Origin: Tannerella serpentiformis
GTDB taxonomy: Bacteria > Bacteroidota > Bacteroidia > Bacteroidales > Tannerellaceae
Assembly (NCBI RefSeq): GCF_003033925.1
Contig: NZ_CP028365.1
Coordinates: 1,364,001-1,428,000, forward strand
Direction of reading: 5' to 3'
DNA: 64,000 bases
The notes under the pieces were generated by a model. It was not told where the DNA came from. It saw only the letters and a list, made by a program, of their open reading frames with translations, and searched no databases. Every line of letters begins with the position of its first letter. Within the stretch, counting starts at the first letter, position 1. Of this stretch, positions 18,255-27,712 are shown in pieces. The position numbers and the translations under genes are program-made.

Positions 18255-21200
18255 ATGGACTCAAGAACAAATTACAAGAACATGCTCCTCGCCCTGCTGC
18301 TCATCCTCGCGGGGCTGGCAGGAGCCATCGCGCCGCAGACAGCGGTGGCGGAGGACTACGGTATCCATATCGGCGGCAAGATGATTACCTCCGGTAATTA
18401 CACCAACATCTCCGCCTCGGGTGGTTTCAAAGCCGTCCAGAGCGGCACGGTGACGTATGACCCCGCTTCCTTCACGCTGACACTGAATAATGCCACGATC
18501 GAAGCAAACGATCTCGGCATCTACAACAAGTCCAAGAGCTATCGGGACTTGCATATCGTACTCGTCGGAAACAACACCATCATATCGCGCCGCCACTCAA
18601 TTGAAACATCGGAGACAGCCGGGGAATTATTCATCTCCGGCAGCGGTACGCTGACGCTGATGTCGAAGACGTCGGCAAATGCCATTTTCCTAAATAGCAG
18701 GGGCTCGCTGTATATAGAGGGCTGCACCATCATCGCCAATGGACCGATCTGTGTAAAGAACAGCATATGGATCAAAGAAGCCACGGTGAAAGTGGATCTT
18801 TCCTATGACCACAGCGCATTCATTGCCCCCGTCCATATGGTTGTGTTTGGTAGCATCATAAAAGAACCTTCGGGAGCCGTCATTGAGAGTTTTAAGAACG
18901 ATAAAGGCGAATCCTATGAGACCGTCATGCTGAACGGCAGGCCCTGCAAGCAAGTCACCATCACGCCGGGCAGCAAGCCGACGGCGCGGTTCACCTTCAT
19001 CCCCGAGGAGCTGATTAAGAATAGGGAGCTAAAGGTAGACGAGCTTCCAAACGTTGTATCATTCTCGCTCGCATGCACCGATCCCTATAAAATCACTGGT
19101 ATCGTTAAGCCGGATTGGCTATCGGTTAGCGGAAACAGCAGCGACTATGAGGGCCTCCATGAGTTGACGATCCATGTCCAAGCAAACTCCGGCCCCGAGC
19201 GGGAGGGCGTGATCACCTTCAAAACCAACGCAGGCGACGTCAATCTCAAGGTCACACAGGAGGCCGCAGGCACAATCAAGTTCACCCGCGAGCCGAAGGA
19301 GCTGAATGTGGATGCGAATCGAAACGATGTATCGTTCACCCTCAGCTGCACCCAACCCTATAGAATCTCCGAGATCATTCAACCGCATTGGCTGTCTCTT
19401 ACCGGACAGAAGCTCACAGAAGAAGCCGTCCAAGAGTTGACGATCCTTGTCCAAGCAAACCTCGGCCCCGAGCGCGAGGATGCGATCATCTTGAAAACCA
19501 CTAAAGGCAACGTCACACTCAAAGTGACGCAGGCGGCCGGCAGCACAAAGCCGGAGAAGGCTGGCTTCACCCTCGAGCCGAAAGAGCTGAAGACGTCAGC
19601 CGACGGAGGAGAGAGGGAGGTCACGCTCAGATGCAATAAAGCGTTTAGTGTCGATCAGGTTGATCTGCCGGATTGGATAAGTATTCTGGGTTTATGGATT
19701 TCGGAGGACCACAAAAGCCGCAAATATTCGCTCGAGTTCCAGCCCAACACGGGCGCCGAACGCAAGGCCGACGTCGTCTTCAAAACCAGCGCAGGCGACG
19801 TCAAGCTCAAGGTGACGCAGGCAGCCGCAGGCACCAAGCCCGAAGCCAGGTTTACTCTCGAGCCGAAGGAGCTGAAGGTGGAAACGGACGGAGGCAAGAA
19901 GGAGGTAAAGCTCAGCTGTAACCAGGCGTTTGAGTTAAACAAGGTGACGGTACCCAGCTGGATGGAGCGAGTACCTTCCTCCGCTACCTCTGACGAAAAG
20001 AGCCGCGTCTGCGCCTTCAACATCAAACCCAACACGGGTGCCGAACGTAAAGGGGAAATCATCTTCCATACCGATAAAGGCGACGTCACGCTCAAGGTGA
20101 CGCAGGCGGCCGGCGCGAAGCCCGAGCCGACGCTGACGCTCAGCCCCGATATGCTCACCTTCCCCACCGGCGGCGGCAAGCAAACGGTCAACGTCAAGAG
20201 CGACTACGGTTGGGACACCAAGGCCAGCGCCGCCTCCGCAAGCTGGATGAAGCTCACGACCGACGTCAAGACGGGCAAGATCGTCGTGGAAGTCACCCCC
20301 AACACCAGCACCAAGAAGCGCGGCGCAACGATTGCGGTGATCTCGTCCAGAAGACGGATAGGCCACCGCACCCCCATCACCCGCCACATCCTCGTCACGC
20401 AGGAAGCCGCGAAGGCCGTGGAGCCACCCGTGGCCGCCACCGGAATCTCGCTCAACCCCGCAGCCATGACCATGGGCAGCGGCGGCGGAACGGTCGGCTT
20501 CAACGTCTATGCCGGCAAGGGATGGACGATCAGCGGCAGCCCCGACTGGATGCACCCCGACGCCACACGTGGCTCGGGCACGCGCCTCGTCATCGTCCGC
20601 TTCGACCGCAATGAGTCGGGCGCCGAACGCACGGGCAAGCTCACCGTCAAGAGCGACGACGGCAAAGCCGAACGCACCTTCACCCTCACCCAGCGCGCCG
20701 GCCAACGCAAGCCCACGCCCAGCCCCGGCAGCACCCCATCCGAGGAATACGACTACGACCTGGCGCTGAACCCCGAAGAGATCACCGTCGGCCCGTCGGA
20801 CGGCGCCGGTAGCTCGATCAGCGTCGCGACGAGTCGCCTCTGGGCCGGCTCCACGACTGAGGACTGGATCCGCCTCGAGAGCGCCGTAGGCCGCGGCAAT
20901 GGCTCGTTCACGTTCACCGTCGCCCCCAACCCGTCCAAGGAGATGCGCCACGGCACGATCACCGTCCGCACGCAGCAAGGCATGGACGAGCTGAAAGTGG
21001 CCATCCACCAGCAGGGCAACGACGGCAGCGTCGTGCCACCCGCCGAGGTGAAAGTCTCTAACGTCACGCTCGACCCGGCCACGCTCACCGTCAACGGCGA
21101 CCTCTCCACGGCGCTCATCTCCGCCATCGTCTCGCCGGACAACGCGCGCAACAAGGGCCTCTTGTGGATGAGCTCCAACGCCTCCGTGGCCACCGTGCAA

Positions 21201-21590
21201 GTCTTCACCCCGAAGCAGTCGGCCGCACTGCCCCAGCTGCGTTTCGCCCCCGACGCCGACGACTACGCCCTCGTGACCATCGTCGGCAAGGGTAAGGCCG
21301 TGATCACGGCCGCCGCCAGTGACGGCAGTGGCATCGTCGCCCGCTGCGAGGTGAACGTCCTCTCGACCGTCGCCAACACCGTACCCTACGCCCCGCAGGC
21401 GAAGGTCTACACCGTCGGCCCGACGCTCTACCTCTCCCTCCCGACGCCCGAGACGGTGCAAGTCTACACCCTCGCCGGCACGCTCTACCGCACCTGGCAA
21501 GCCCCCGCCGGCGACACGTCCGTCACCCTCCCCGCCGGCACGTACATCATCAAGGTCGGCCCGCTGACGGAGAAGGTGGTGGTTAGGTAG
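18255..21590 (+). CDS. Large T9SS surface protein with seven BACON-like repeats
   Basis: 1111 residues from ATG 18255. The frame stays open 129 bp upstream, but the signal peptide (NMLLALLLILAGLAGAIAPQ) fixes this start. Residues ~35-200 are a beta-solenoid-like, glycine-poor region (LHIVLVGNNTII, LYIEGCTIIANG). Seven BACON-like modules of ~90 residues follow, the first four close to each other (F.LEPKELK...GPERE/GAERK...KLKVTQ). A BIG2 Ig domain (MSSNASVATV) and a T9SS sorting domain (VQVYTLAGTLYRTWQAP, SVTLPAGTYIIKVG, VVVR) end the protein. It is probably a surface adhesin or glycan binder and no catalytic motif is seen. The DNA repeats make it prone to copy-number change. Confidence 0.85.
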   Translation: MDSRTNYKNMLLALLLILAGLAGAIAPQTAVAEDYGIHIGGKMITSGNYTNISASGGFKAVQSGTVTYDPASFTLTLNNATIEANDLGIYNKSKSYRDLHIVLVGNNTIISRRHSIETSETAGELFISGSGTLTLMSKTSANAIFLNSRGSLYIEGCTIIANGPICVKNSIWIKEATVKVDLSYDHSAFIAPVHMVVFGSIIKEPSGAVIESFKNDKGESYETVMLNGRPCKQVTITPGSKPTARFTFIPEELIKNRELKVDELPNVVSFSLACTDPYKITGIVKPDWLSVSGNSSDYEGLHELTIHVQANSGPEREGVITFKTNAGDVNLKVTQEAAGTIKFTREPKELNVDANRNDVSFTLSCTQPYRISEIIQPHWLSLTGQKLTEEAVQELTILVQANLGPEREDAIILKTTKGNVTLKVTQAAGSTKPEKAGFTLEPKELKTSADGGEREVTLRCNKAFSVDQVDLPDWISILGLWISEDHKSRKYSLEFQPNTGAERKADVVFKTSAGDVKLKVTQAAAGTKPEARFTLEPKELKVETDGGKKEVKLSCNQAFELNKVTVPSWMERVPSSATSDEKSRVCAFNIKPNTGAERKGEIIFHTDKGDVTLKVTQAAGAKPEPTLTLSPDMLTFPTGGGKQTVNVKSDYGWDTKASAASASWMKLTTDVKTGKIVVEVTPNTSTKKRGATIAVISSRRRIGHRTPITRHILVTQEAAKAVEPPVAATGISLNPAAMTMGSGGGTVGFNVYAGKGWTISGSPDWMHPDATRGSGTRLVIVRFDRNESGAERTGKLTVKSDDGKAERTFTLTQRAGQRKPTPSPGSTPSEEYDYDLALNPEEITVGPSDGAGSSISVATSRLWAGSTTEDWIRLESAVGRGNGSFTFTVAPNPSKEMRHGTITVRTQQGMDELKVAIHQQGNDGSVVPPAEVKVSNVTLDPATLTVNGDLSTALISAIVSPDNARNKGLLWMSSNASVATVQVFTPKQSAALPQLRFAPDADDYALVTIVGKGKAVITAAASDGSGIVARCEVNVLSTVANTVPYAPQAKVYTVGPTLYLSLPTPETVQVYTLAGTLYRTWQAPAGDTSVTLPAGTYIIKVGPLTEKVVVR

Positions 21591-22197
21591 GTGTTTAGTT
21601 GTTGGGGCTGCGCCCCGTTGAGATGTTTAGGCGTTTATAGGTAGGGTGTTTAGTTGTTGAGGTGGGCGTCTGCGGACGCCGGCGAATTTGGCCGGGTACC
21701 CGAAGGGACCCGCCTCAACATCTCAACAGGGCCGCAGGCCCCAACACCTCAACCGGGCCGCAAGGCCCAAATGAACATACCCGGCGTCCATCCATTCGGG
21801 CCCGTGGGGCCCGTTTGGTGGGGCGTATGCAATACGCCCCTACACGGGTACCCGCCCCAACAAACCAACGGGCCGCAGGCCCCAACAAACCAACATCAAA
21901 CGGGCCCCCGGGCCCGAATGGATGGACGCCGGAGCGGCCTGTAGGGCCGCCGGATCATAGCCCGGGGCGAAACCCCGGGGCGAAACAGAATACCCCCCCA
22001 AACATCCCGCAAGGGATGAATGATCATACCCGGCGTCCATCCATTCGGGCCCGTGGGGCCCGTTTGGTGGGGCGTATGCAATACGCCCCTACACGGGTAC
22101 CCGCACCAACAAACCAACGGGCCGCAAGGCCCAAACAAACCAACATCAAACGGGCCCCCGGGCCCATCATATTAACATCATAAACCCCAAAAACAAG
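21591..22197. repeat. REP-like hairpin region with a ~145 bp direct duplication
   Basis: 607 bp without a gene. About 21775-21920 and 22025-22165 are near-identical (CGTCCATCCATTCGGGCCCG, then GGGGCGTATGCAATACGCCCC, then ACGGGCCGCA hairpins). Between them lies CCGGGGCGAAACCCCGG. Short open frames over this DNA reflect its lack of stops, not coding. Confidence 0.75.
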
Positions 22198-22611
22198 ATG
22201 AAAACAAAAGCATTCACCCTCATCCTCGCCCTGGCCATGCTGGGGCTGATGGCAGTTATTAACCCCGCCGCAGCGCAGGACATCCGCCTCAGCGGCTCCG
22301 TGGCCTACGTCGTCAAGTCCGACGGCAACGTCTACAACGGCTCGAACAGCCAGATCGGCCAGTTCCGCGGCAACACGCTCCACAATCGCGGCGGCGCGAG
22401 CGTCGGCGAGATCCGCGGCAACAGCATCTACCGCGGCGGCTCCAGCGTCGGCGAAGTGCGCAGCGGCACCGTCTACAACCGCAGCGGCCAGAGCATCGGC
22501 GAGATCAAGAACGGCACGATCTACAACGCCTCACATTCCAGCATCGGCAGCTATAGCAATGTCGACCCGACCCGGGTGGCAGCGCTCGTCTTCTTTAAGC
22601 TGCTCAACTAA
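22198..22611 (+). CDS. Secreted beta-repeat protein (4-fold beta-flower like)
   Basis: 137 residues. The signal peptide (MKTKAFTLILALAMLGLMAV, likely cleaved after PAAAQ) is followed by five imperfect copies of a ~16-residue beta unit: G.VYNGSNSQIGQFRGN, NTLHNRGGASVGEIRGN, SIYRGGSSVGEVRSG, TVYNRSGQSIGEIKNG, TIYNASHSSIGSY. This pattern (G-x-hydrophobic-Y-N...S-I-G-E-I) resembles what I know as the 4-fold beta flower fold in Bacteroides proteins of unknown function. A hydrophobic tail (AALVFFKLLN) ends it. Family assignment is from memory. Confidence 0.7.
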   Translation: MKTKAFTLILALAMLGLMAVINPAAAQDIRLSGSVAYVVKSDGNVYNGSNSQIGQFRGNTLHNRGGASVGEIRGNSIYRGGSSVGEVRSGTVYNRSGQSIGEIKNGTIYNASHSSIGSYSNVDPTRVAALVFFKLLN

Positions 22612-22710
22612 TCGTTTACGCACACCGTAACCCCAGAGAGCAGGCGGACGCGGGGAGGGCAGCAACCCGTTCCTCCCCCCCGCCCTCTCTCTACAACACC
22701 ACACAAACTC

Positions 22711-23358
22711 ATGAACTCGAAACGCAACCTCTTAGGAATCCTCTTGGCCCTCGCTGTAGGGCTCTTCTGCCTCGCTCCCGCCGCTCAGGCGCAAGAGAGC
22801 GAATCCGACCTGACGGCTATCCGCGAAATGTGGGAAGGCCAACCCCTCACCGTCAAGATCTCAGGCAACCGTGCGGCTGGCCTGGCCGACTTTGCCCGCA
22901 CCTTCGCCCGCGCCTATCCCTCAGACCTCACCGACGCCATCGTGGCCCGACTGAACGACCCGAACAACACGCGCAAGGACCCGAACACCTTCGTCTTCGA
23001 CCCTCCGCACGGCTACCTCAAGTATCGCTACGCGATGGACGGCGGCGCATGGCTCGAGCTCTGCTACTGGACCCTCCCGAAGGGCCATCGGATGGTGGCC
23101 GTGAGCATGGTCGACCTCTACAACAGTGACAAGGAAGGTCTGCTGGCCTTCTACGACTACGACCCCACGACGCACCGGATGAGCCCCATCACACCGATGC
23201 CCGTACGCCGCGGACTCGAGCGTGGCATCGACGGACGCATCGTGGAGCTGCCCCGCGTAGGCTACGACATCCGTCTCTACGAACCGTCTGACCGTCGAGC
23301 CAAGCCCGAAGTGCTGAAGTGGGTCAAAGGCACCCAATTCTTCGAGTCAGACCGATAG
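22711..23358 (+). CDS. Secreted protein, ADFARAF paralogue family (short form)
   Basis: 215 residues, signal peptide ending AAQAQ. The mature protein carries the core of a family repeated at 26503, 27713 and 28915: GLADFARTFARAYP, PPHGYLKYRY, WLELCYWTLPKGHRMVAVSM, LLAFYDYDPTTHRMSPIT and GYDIRLYE. Unlike the three later members it stops after this core and lacks their C-terminal SH3-like part, so it could be the ancestral or a trimmed form. I know no function for the family. Confidence 0.78.
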   Translation: MNSKRNLLGILLALAVGLFCLAPAAQAQESESDLTAIREMWEGQPLTVKISGNRAAGLADFARTFARAYPSDLTDAIVARLNDPNNTRKDPNTFVFDPPHGYLKYRYAMDGGAWLELCYWTLPKGHRMVAVSMVDLYNSDKEGLLAFYDYDPTTHRMSPITPMPVRRGLERGIDGRIVELPRVGYDIRLYEPSDRRAKPEVLKWVKGTQFFESDR

Positions 23359-23450
23359 CCAACCTTGCCCCCTCGGAGCGTCCTCACCGTGCGACGCTCT
23401 GAAGGGGTCATGACTTCTTATTCATATCACACTTCAAACCCACCCACACA

Positions 23451-24071
23451 ATGAAAACTACGCACCGCATCATCGTATGCTTGATCGCACTGATCTGTTT
23501 CTGCGCACAGCGCGCCGCGGCCGACTCGCCGCTCACCTCGACCGATTTCCATCAGGCTTATGCCGACGAACCTATCGTGGCGCAGGTGGAAAAGGGACGT
23601 ACGCCCTCCGACGAGACGTGGGCCTACCTCGCCGCACCCGACAATCCCGTGGCCGTCAAGATGGCCATCATCAACAAGATCGGATGGGCTTTCGAGGGCA
23701 AGAACAGCTACCAACTCTTCCTCAGCTACCTCAAGCGCCAAGGCATCTGCAAACGGGAGAAAGATCTCTACCAGAAGCGCCCGGGCGACCTGCTACTCTC
23801 GGCCGCTTACCTCAAGGCGATGGATAACTATTTCAACGTCGAAGAGGCAGCCCGCATGGCGCGTCGGGCACGGCAAATGCACCCGGACAGCTACACGGTG
23901 AACATCATCTGCGCCCTCATCGAGGCACAAATAGCCTTCGACAGCGACTGGGGCGAAGTCTACCGGCTGACCGACGCCGTACGCCGCAACACCACGCTCA
24001 AGGACGACATGAACGACGAGGCCAAACGCATCATCTTCGAGTATATGGATCTCTACGGCTCGGATACCTAA
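23451..24071 (+). CDS. Secreted helical protein, unknown function
   Basis: 206 residues. Signal peptide MKTTHRIIVCLIALICFCAQ with probable cleavage near RAAA-DSP. The mature part is mainly helical (NPVAVKMAIINKIGWAFEGK, YQLFLSYLKRQGI, ARRARQMHPDSYTVNIICAL) and resembles a TPR/solenoid arrangement without clear repeats. No paralogue is seen in the window. It lies between two family members in the exported island, on the same strand with gaps of 92 and 69 bp. Confidence 0.75.
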   Translation: MKTTHRIIVCLIALICFCAQRAAADSPLTSTDFHQAYADEPIVAQVEKGRTPSDETWAYLAAPDNPVAVKMAIINKIGWAFEGKNSYQLFLSYLKRQGICKREKDLYQKRPGDLLLSAAYLKAMDNYFNVEEAARMARRARQMHPDSYTVNIICALIEAQIAFDSDWGEVYRLTDAVRRNTTLKDDMNDEAKRIIFEYMDLYGSDT

Positions 24072-24140
24072 CGCGGCTGGCAATTATCCGCAACTATGCG
24101 GACCTTTACGACCAGTAATCACCCCTCATTTACACACACA

Positions 24141-25169
24141 ATGAAAACGACCAAGCATCTTTTTTACGCAGGGCTCATGGCCCTCCTCCTTGGGCTGATG
24201 ATCCTCGGCGCAGCGCCCATCGAGGCACAGACGGGCAAGCACGACCTGACGCGCCGCACGTGGAGCGACGGCTTCACGGCTTACACCGTGCGACGAGGCA
24301 CGGGCGGCCTGCTCCTCTTCGAGGGCGGATCCCTCTATGAGGGTGGGTATGCCTTCGCCCTCAAGCCCGAGGGCGGCGACTTCTACCGCCTGCAACCGGC
24401 TCCGGGCCGGAGCGACATCCCTATCCTGGGCGAGCCGGGCAACATTGTCCGCCTCAGGCCCTACGGCCCGGAGATGTATCTCGTGGTCTACGACGAGAAG
24501 AACCTCCCGTTCAGCGTGCTGGCGCCCATCCGTGACCTCCGCCAACGGATCGAGGACGACCTTTCGAACTACTACTTAGCTGGCGAATACCGCACCGCGA
24601 ACGGTCGCACGATCACCTTCTACCCTGCCTCCATCACCTCTAAGCGGCGCGTGCAGGGACTCTCCGACGAGGGTGACGAGGCCGTACCCTACACCTTCGG
24701 CGAGGAGTACAACACGCCCATGAAAGTTGTCATCCTGCCTGACGGCTCGGCCTATCGGGTGGAGAAGACCGACCTGGGGCTCACCATCCACCGTGTCACC
24801 CAAGACGAGGAGGGTCTCTGGACGGGCGACGGCGAGGAGATCATCCGCAATGCGCGGCGCACACGTTTCCTCTCGGAGCTGGACGATCTGCCGGGCGACT
24901 TCCCCTGCACCGCCATGCGGGCCCTGACGATAGGGCAGCTGAGCCGCCTTGCCGACGTGGATCTCCGAATCATGCGCAACGAGATCTATGCCCGCCGCGG
25001 ACTGCGTTTCGCCGGCGGCGGAGAGATGCAGCGACATTTCGAGTCGAAAGACTGGTATCACCCCGAGGCCGACGACGTCTCCGACCGACTCACCGAGCTG
25101 GATGCGCTCAACATCTCCATGATCCGACGTGCGGAGGAGATGATGACTAACGAGACCTGCCAGCATTGA
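24141..25169 (+). CDS. Secreted protein with C-terminal YARHG-like domain
   Basis: 342 residues from ATG 24141, selected because the signal peptide (TKHLFYAGLMALLLGLMILG, ending PIEAQ) starts there rather than 15 codons earlier. The N-terminal half (RTWSDGFTAYTVRRGTGG, LFEGGSLYEGG) is shared with the next gene. The C-terminus has the pattern of a YARHG domain: RIMRNEIYARRGLRF, then EMQRHFESKDWYHP and a final LNISMIRRAEEM. YARHG domains occur in exported proteins and their role is unknown. Also shared with the next gene is YYLAGEYRT.GRTI.F.P in the middle. Confidence 0.8.
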   Translation: MKTTKHLFYAGLMALLLGLMILGAAPIEAQTGKHDLTRRTWSDGFTAYTVRRGTGGLLLFEGGSLYEGGYAFALKPEGGDFYRLQPAPGRSDIPILGEPGNIVRLRPYGPEMYLVVYDEKNLPFSVLAPIRDLRQRIEDDLSNYYLAGEYRTANGRTITFYPASITSKRRVQGLSDEGDEAVPYTFGEEYNTPMKVVILPDGSAYRVEKTDLGLTIHRVTQDEEGLWTGDGEEIIRNARRTRFLSELDDLPGDFPCTAMRALTIGQLSRLADVDLRIMRNEIYARRGLRFAGGGEMQRHFESKDWYHPEADDVSDRLTELDALNISMIRRAEEMMTNETCQH

Positions 25170-25296
25170 GATGGATAAGAAACAAGGATGAATGATCCAT
25201 GATTCTCCCCGGAGATACACCGGGGAGCATGGTGCCGCCCATTGAGAATCGATCACTGACCACTACTTATTAACCACCCATCCCCCAAAAACGCCG

Positions 25297-26442
25297 ATGA
25301 ACGCAATACATTTCCTACTCAGCCCCTTGGCCGTGCTACTGGTAGTCCTCGCCCGATGCGACGACGGGAACGAGATGCCCGGCCGTCACCCCACGCCCGA
25401 GCCTACGGCCGTCCGCATCGACCCCACGGCCCACATCTGGAGCGACGGCTACTACGCCTTCGTGGTCAGTCGGACTAACGGCGGAGCGTTCCGCTTCCGC
25501 GGTGTCTCCTGTCGTAAACGCGAGGCCGACGTCAGCTTCCAGCTCGTCCCCGACGGTCGGGACGGCGCTGACTACCACATCGAGGGCCACGGACGCGCCT
25601 TCAAGAACGCCCGCTCGGGCGACGCCGTCCGCTTTGAGGGATTCGACGGCACGGCCTACCTCGTCGCCCGTGACGAGCGGGGACGCGCCTGCGCCGCCCT
25701 CGAGATCATCGCCCCACGGCCCGCAAGCGCAGGCGACGGCTATCGGCCCTACGAGGAGCTGATCCGCACCGTGGAGCGACACATGGCTTACTACTACCTC
25801 TCGGGCGAATACCGCACCGATGAGGGTCGCACGATCCGCTTCTCGCCCGACCGCCAGGCCGTCAGCGGACTCACCGCCGGCGGTGGCGAAGTGGCGTACA
25901 CCTTCGCCCGCGAAGGGGGCAACCCGGTGAACGTCATCCTGCTGCCCGACGGATCGGCTTACCATGTCTTCAAAGGCAGCGTTTCGAGAGGGCTGAATAA
26001 GTGCGACGCCCTCATCATCCGCCGTGCTACGCGCCGGGGCGACCGCTGGGTGGACGGCGACACCGTGGCCTGTCTCTGCACCATCCGCCGCTACTTCGAG
26101 ACCGAGAGCGTGCCCGGCGAATACCCCTTCCCCAGCATGCGCATCCTGACCTACGGCATCATGCAGCAATTCAGCTTCGAGGAAGCCAGACTCCTCTCTT
26201 TCGAGCTGACCGCCCGCTACGGCGCTCGCTTCTCTTACCCGGTGAGGGAGATAGAGCGCCAGCGCTGGTATCAGCGCATGAAGAAGCGCGACGTGAAGCA
26301 AGACGATCTCTCCCCCTTGGAACGTATCAACTACGACCTCCTCCGCTGGGATCAGGAGCATGGCTCAAAGCGCCCCTACCCCTGGGAGTCGTCCGAGGGC
26401 AACGGCGGATGGAGGGAGTCGGACATCCAAGAACTTCGATAA
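25297..26442 (+). CDS. Lipoprotein paralogue of the 24141 YARHG-like protein
   Basis: 381 residues. The signal peptide ends VLARC-DDG, giving a lipoprotein, unlike its neighbour. Shared segments with the 24141 product include HIWSDGYYAFVVSRTNGGAF, MAYYYLSGEYRTDEGRTI and VILLPDGSAYHV. A YARHG-like end is degenerate (FELTARYGARFSYPVREIERQRWYQ), having lost the Arg-His part of the name motif. The pair is a tandem duplication that then diverged. It has very high GC and Arg content. Confidence 0.78.
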   Translation: MNAIHFLLSPLAVLLVVLARCDDGNEMPGRHPTPEPTAVRIDPTAHIWSDGYYAFVVSRTNGGAFRFRGVSCRKREADVSFQLVPDGRDGADYHIEGHGRAFKNARSGDAVRFEGFDGTAYLVARDERGRACAALEIIAPRPASAGDGYRPYEELIRTVERHMAYYYLSGEYRTDEGRTIRFSPDRQAVSGLTAGGGEVAYTFAREGGNPVNVILLPDGSAYHVFKGSVSRGLNKCDALIIRRATRRGDRWVDGDTVACLCTIRRYFETESVPGEYPFPSMRILTYGIMQQFSFEEARLLSFELTARYGARFSYPVREIERQRWYQRMKKRDVKQDDLSPLERINYDLLRWDQEHGSKRPYPWESSEGNGGWRESDIQELR

Positions 26443-26502
26443 TCCCCAATCGGCCATTGACCCATTTAGGTTGATAATTGACCATCGATAATTCTCACAG
26501 AT

Positions 26503-27684
26503 ATGAAAACAAAAAACTCTCCCCTCATTCTCACGCTACTCCTCGCCCTCCTCGCCTTCTCCGCTGCCCACGCACAGAGCGACGGCAATAAGCAATGGGG
26601 TACCCACGTCTTACGCGTACACATCCAGCCCGGCAAGCGGCCCACGATCGCCGACTTCGCCCGCGCCTTCCTCCAGCAATATCCCACCCCGCTCAACACC
26701 GCCGCCTTGGCCAAGCTCGACGGCAAGGCACCACAGCCGAAGAACTGCACATTGGAATACCTCCTCGACGCCCCCAGCGGCTATCTGAAATACAGCTTCC
26801 ATGAGAATACCTGCAACCGGACCGACTACCCGACGATGGAGATGTGCTACTGGCGCACCGAGGCGGGCCACTGCTTAGTGGCCGTCAATGGCAACACCTA
26901 CAGGGGCAACCTCCTCCTCGTTTTTTACGACTACAACCCCACCACCGGACTCATGACGCCTCTCTCCAAGCCACCCTTCAAAGACCTCCATGACGACGTC
27001 CGAGAGTTCATCGTCCAACTCCCCCGCAAGGGCAAAGACATCCGCCTGGAAGGCTGGTCAGACCGAAGCGCCCCCGCCCCCCTCACCCTCCGCTGGGACG
27101 GACTGGGCGGATTCACCCTGGTCGGCGCCGCCGAACGCTATCGGCAGCCCGGGGCCGGTCTTTATCAAAACGGCCAGTTCCCGGCCACATTCAAGACTCG
27201 CTTCGGAGACTCCGACGAATACCCGACCCCTTTCAATATTCACTTCGGGAAAGCCGACGAATCCATTCCGCGATATAACGGGCCCAGCAGCTCCGCCACC
27301 CATCCCATCACACCCGGCGGCTTCTGTTACGACATCACCGTGAAAAAGGTGCAGACGGGGAGGGCGTACATCCATTACGCTCAAATGTCTGAGAATCCCA
27401 CTGACGAGCCCTCATACGCTTACGCTTGGGTCGACTGTTCCTCGCTCTACGTCTTATTACGCTCCAGACACGAAAGCGTCGCCATGACCCTCTTCGCCGA
27501 GCCCACCCGCACCTCGCGCCCCCTCCAAACCATCAAAAACGAATACGTCGACGACTCCCAAATCCGTCCATTCCCTTGGCAGCTCTTGGATGCCCGCGAA
27601 GGATGGCTGAAAGTGCGCCACCTCCGCACACACGTCACCGGATGGGTCGAATCACGCTTTGCCTCTTCCGACTTCGTGCAATAA
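26503..27684 (+). CDS. Secreted ADFARAF-family protein with SH3-like C-terminus
   Basis: 393 residues, signal peptide ending AHAQ. The core is as in the 22711 product: PTIADFARAFLQQYP, APSGYLKYSF, MEMCYWRTEAGHCLVAVN, LLVFYDYNPTTGLMTPLSKP and GKDIRLEGW. It is followed by PLTLRWDGLGGFTLVGAAERY and an SH3-like region near residues 270-390 (CYDITVKKVQTGRAYIHY, WLKVRHLRTHVTGWVESRF). It forms a tandem set with the next two genes, with gaps of 28 and 65 bp. Function unknown. The SH3-like module suggests binding at the wall or to a ligand. Confidence 0.8.
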   Translation: MKTKNSPLILTLLLALLAFSAAHAQSDGNKQWGTHVLRVHIQPGKRPTIADFARAFLQQYPTPLNTAALAKLDGKAPQPKNCTLEYLLDAPSGYLKYSFHENTCNRTDYPTMEMCYWRTEAGHCLVAVNGNTYRGNLLLVFYDYNPTTGLMTPLSKPPFKDLHDDVREFIVQLPRKGKDIRLEGWSDRSAPAPLTLRWDGLGGFTLVGAAERYRQPGAGLYQNGQFPATFKTRFGDSDEYPTPFNIHFGKADESIPRYNGPSSSATHPITPGGFCYDITVKKVQTGRAYIHYAQMSENPTDEPSYAYAWVDCSSLYVLLRSRHESVAMTLFAEPTRTSRPLQTIKNEYVDDSQIRPFPWQLLDAREGWLKVRHLRTHVTGWVESRFASSDFVQ

Positions 27685-27712
27685 ATCTCTCCCTAACGAC
27701 TCCTCAACAGAT

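Noticed and set aside
13781-21500. Several long minus-strand open frames opposite the nucleoside hydrolase and the BACON protein (400-520 codons)
   Set aside because: High GC removes stops from antisense frames. None has a recognisable family, a promoter or a plausible start, and the plus-strand genes do.
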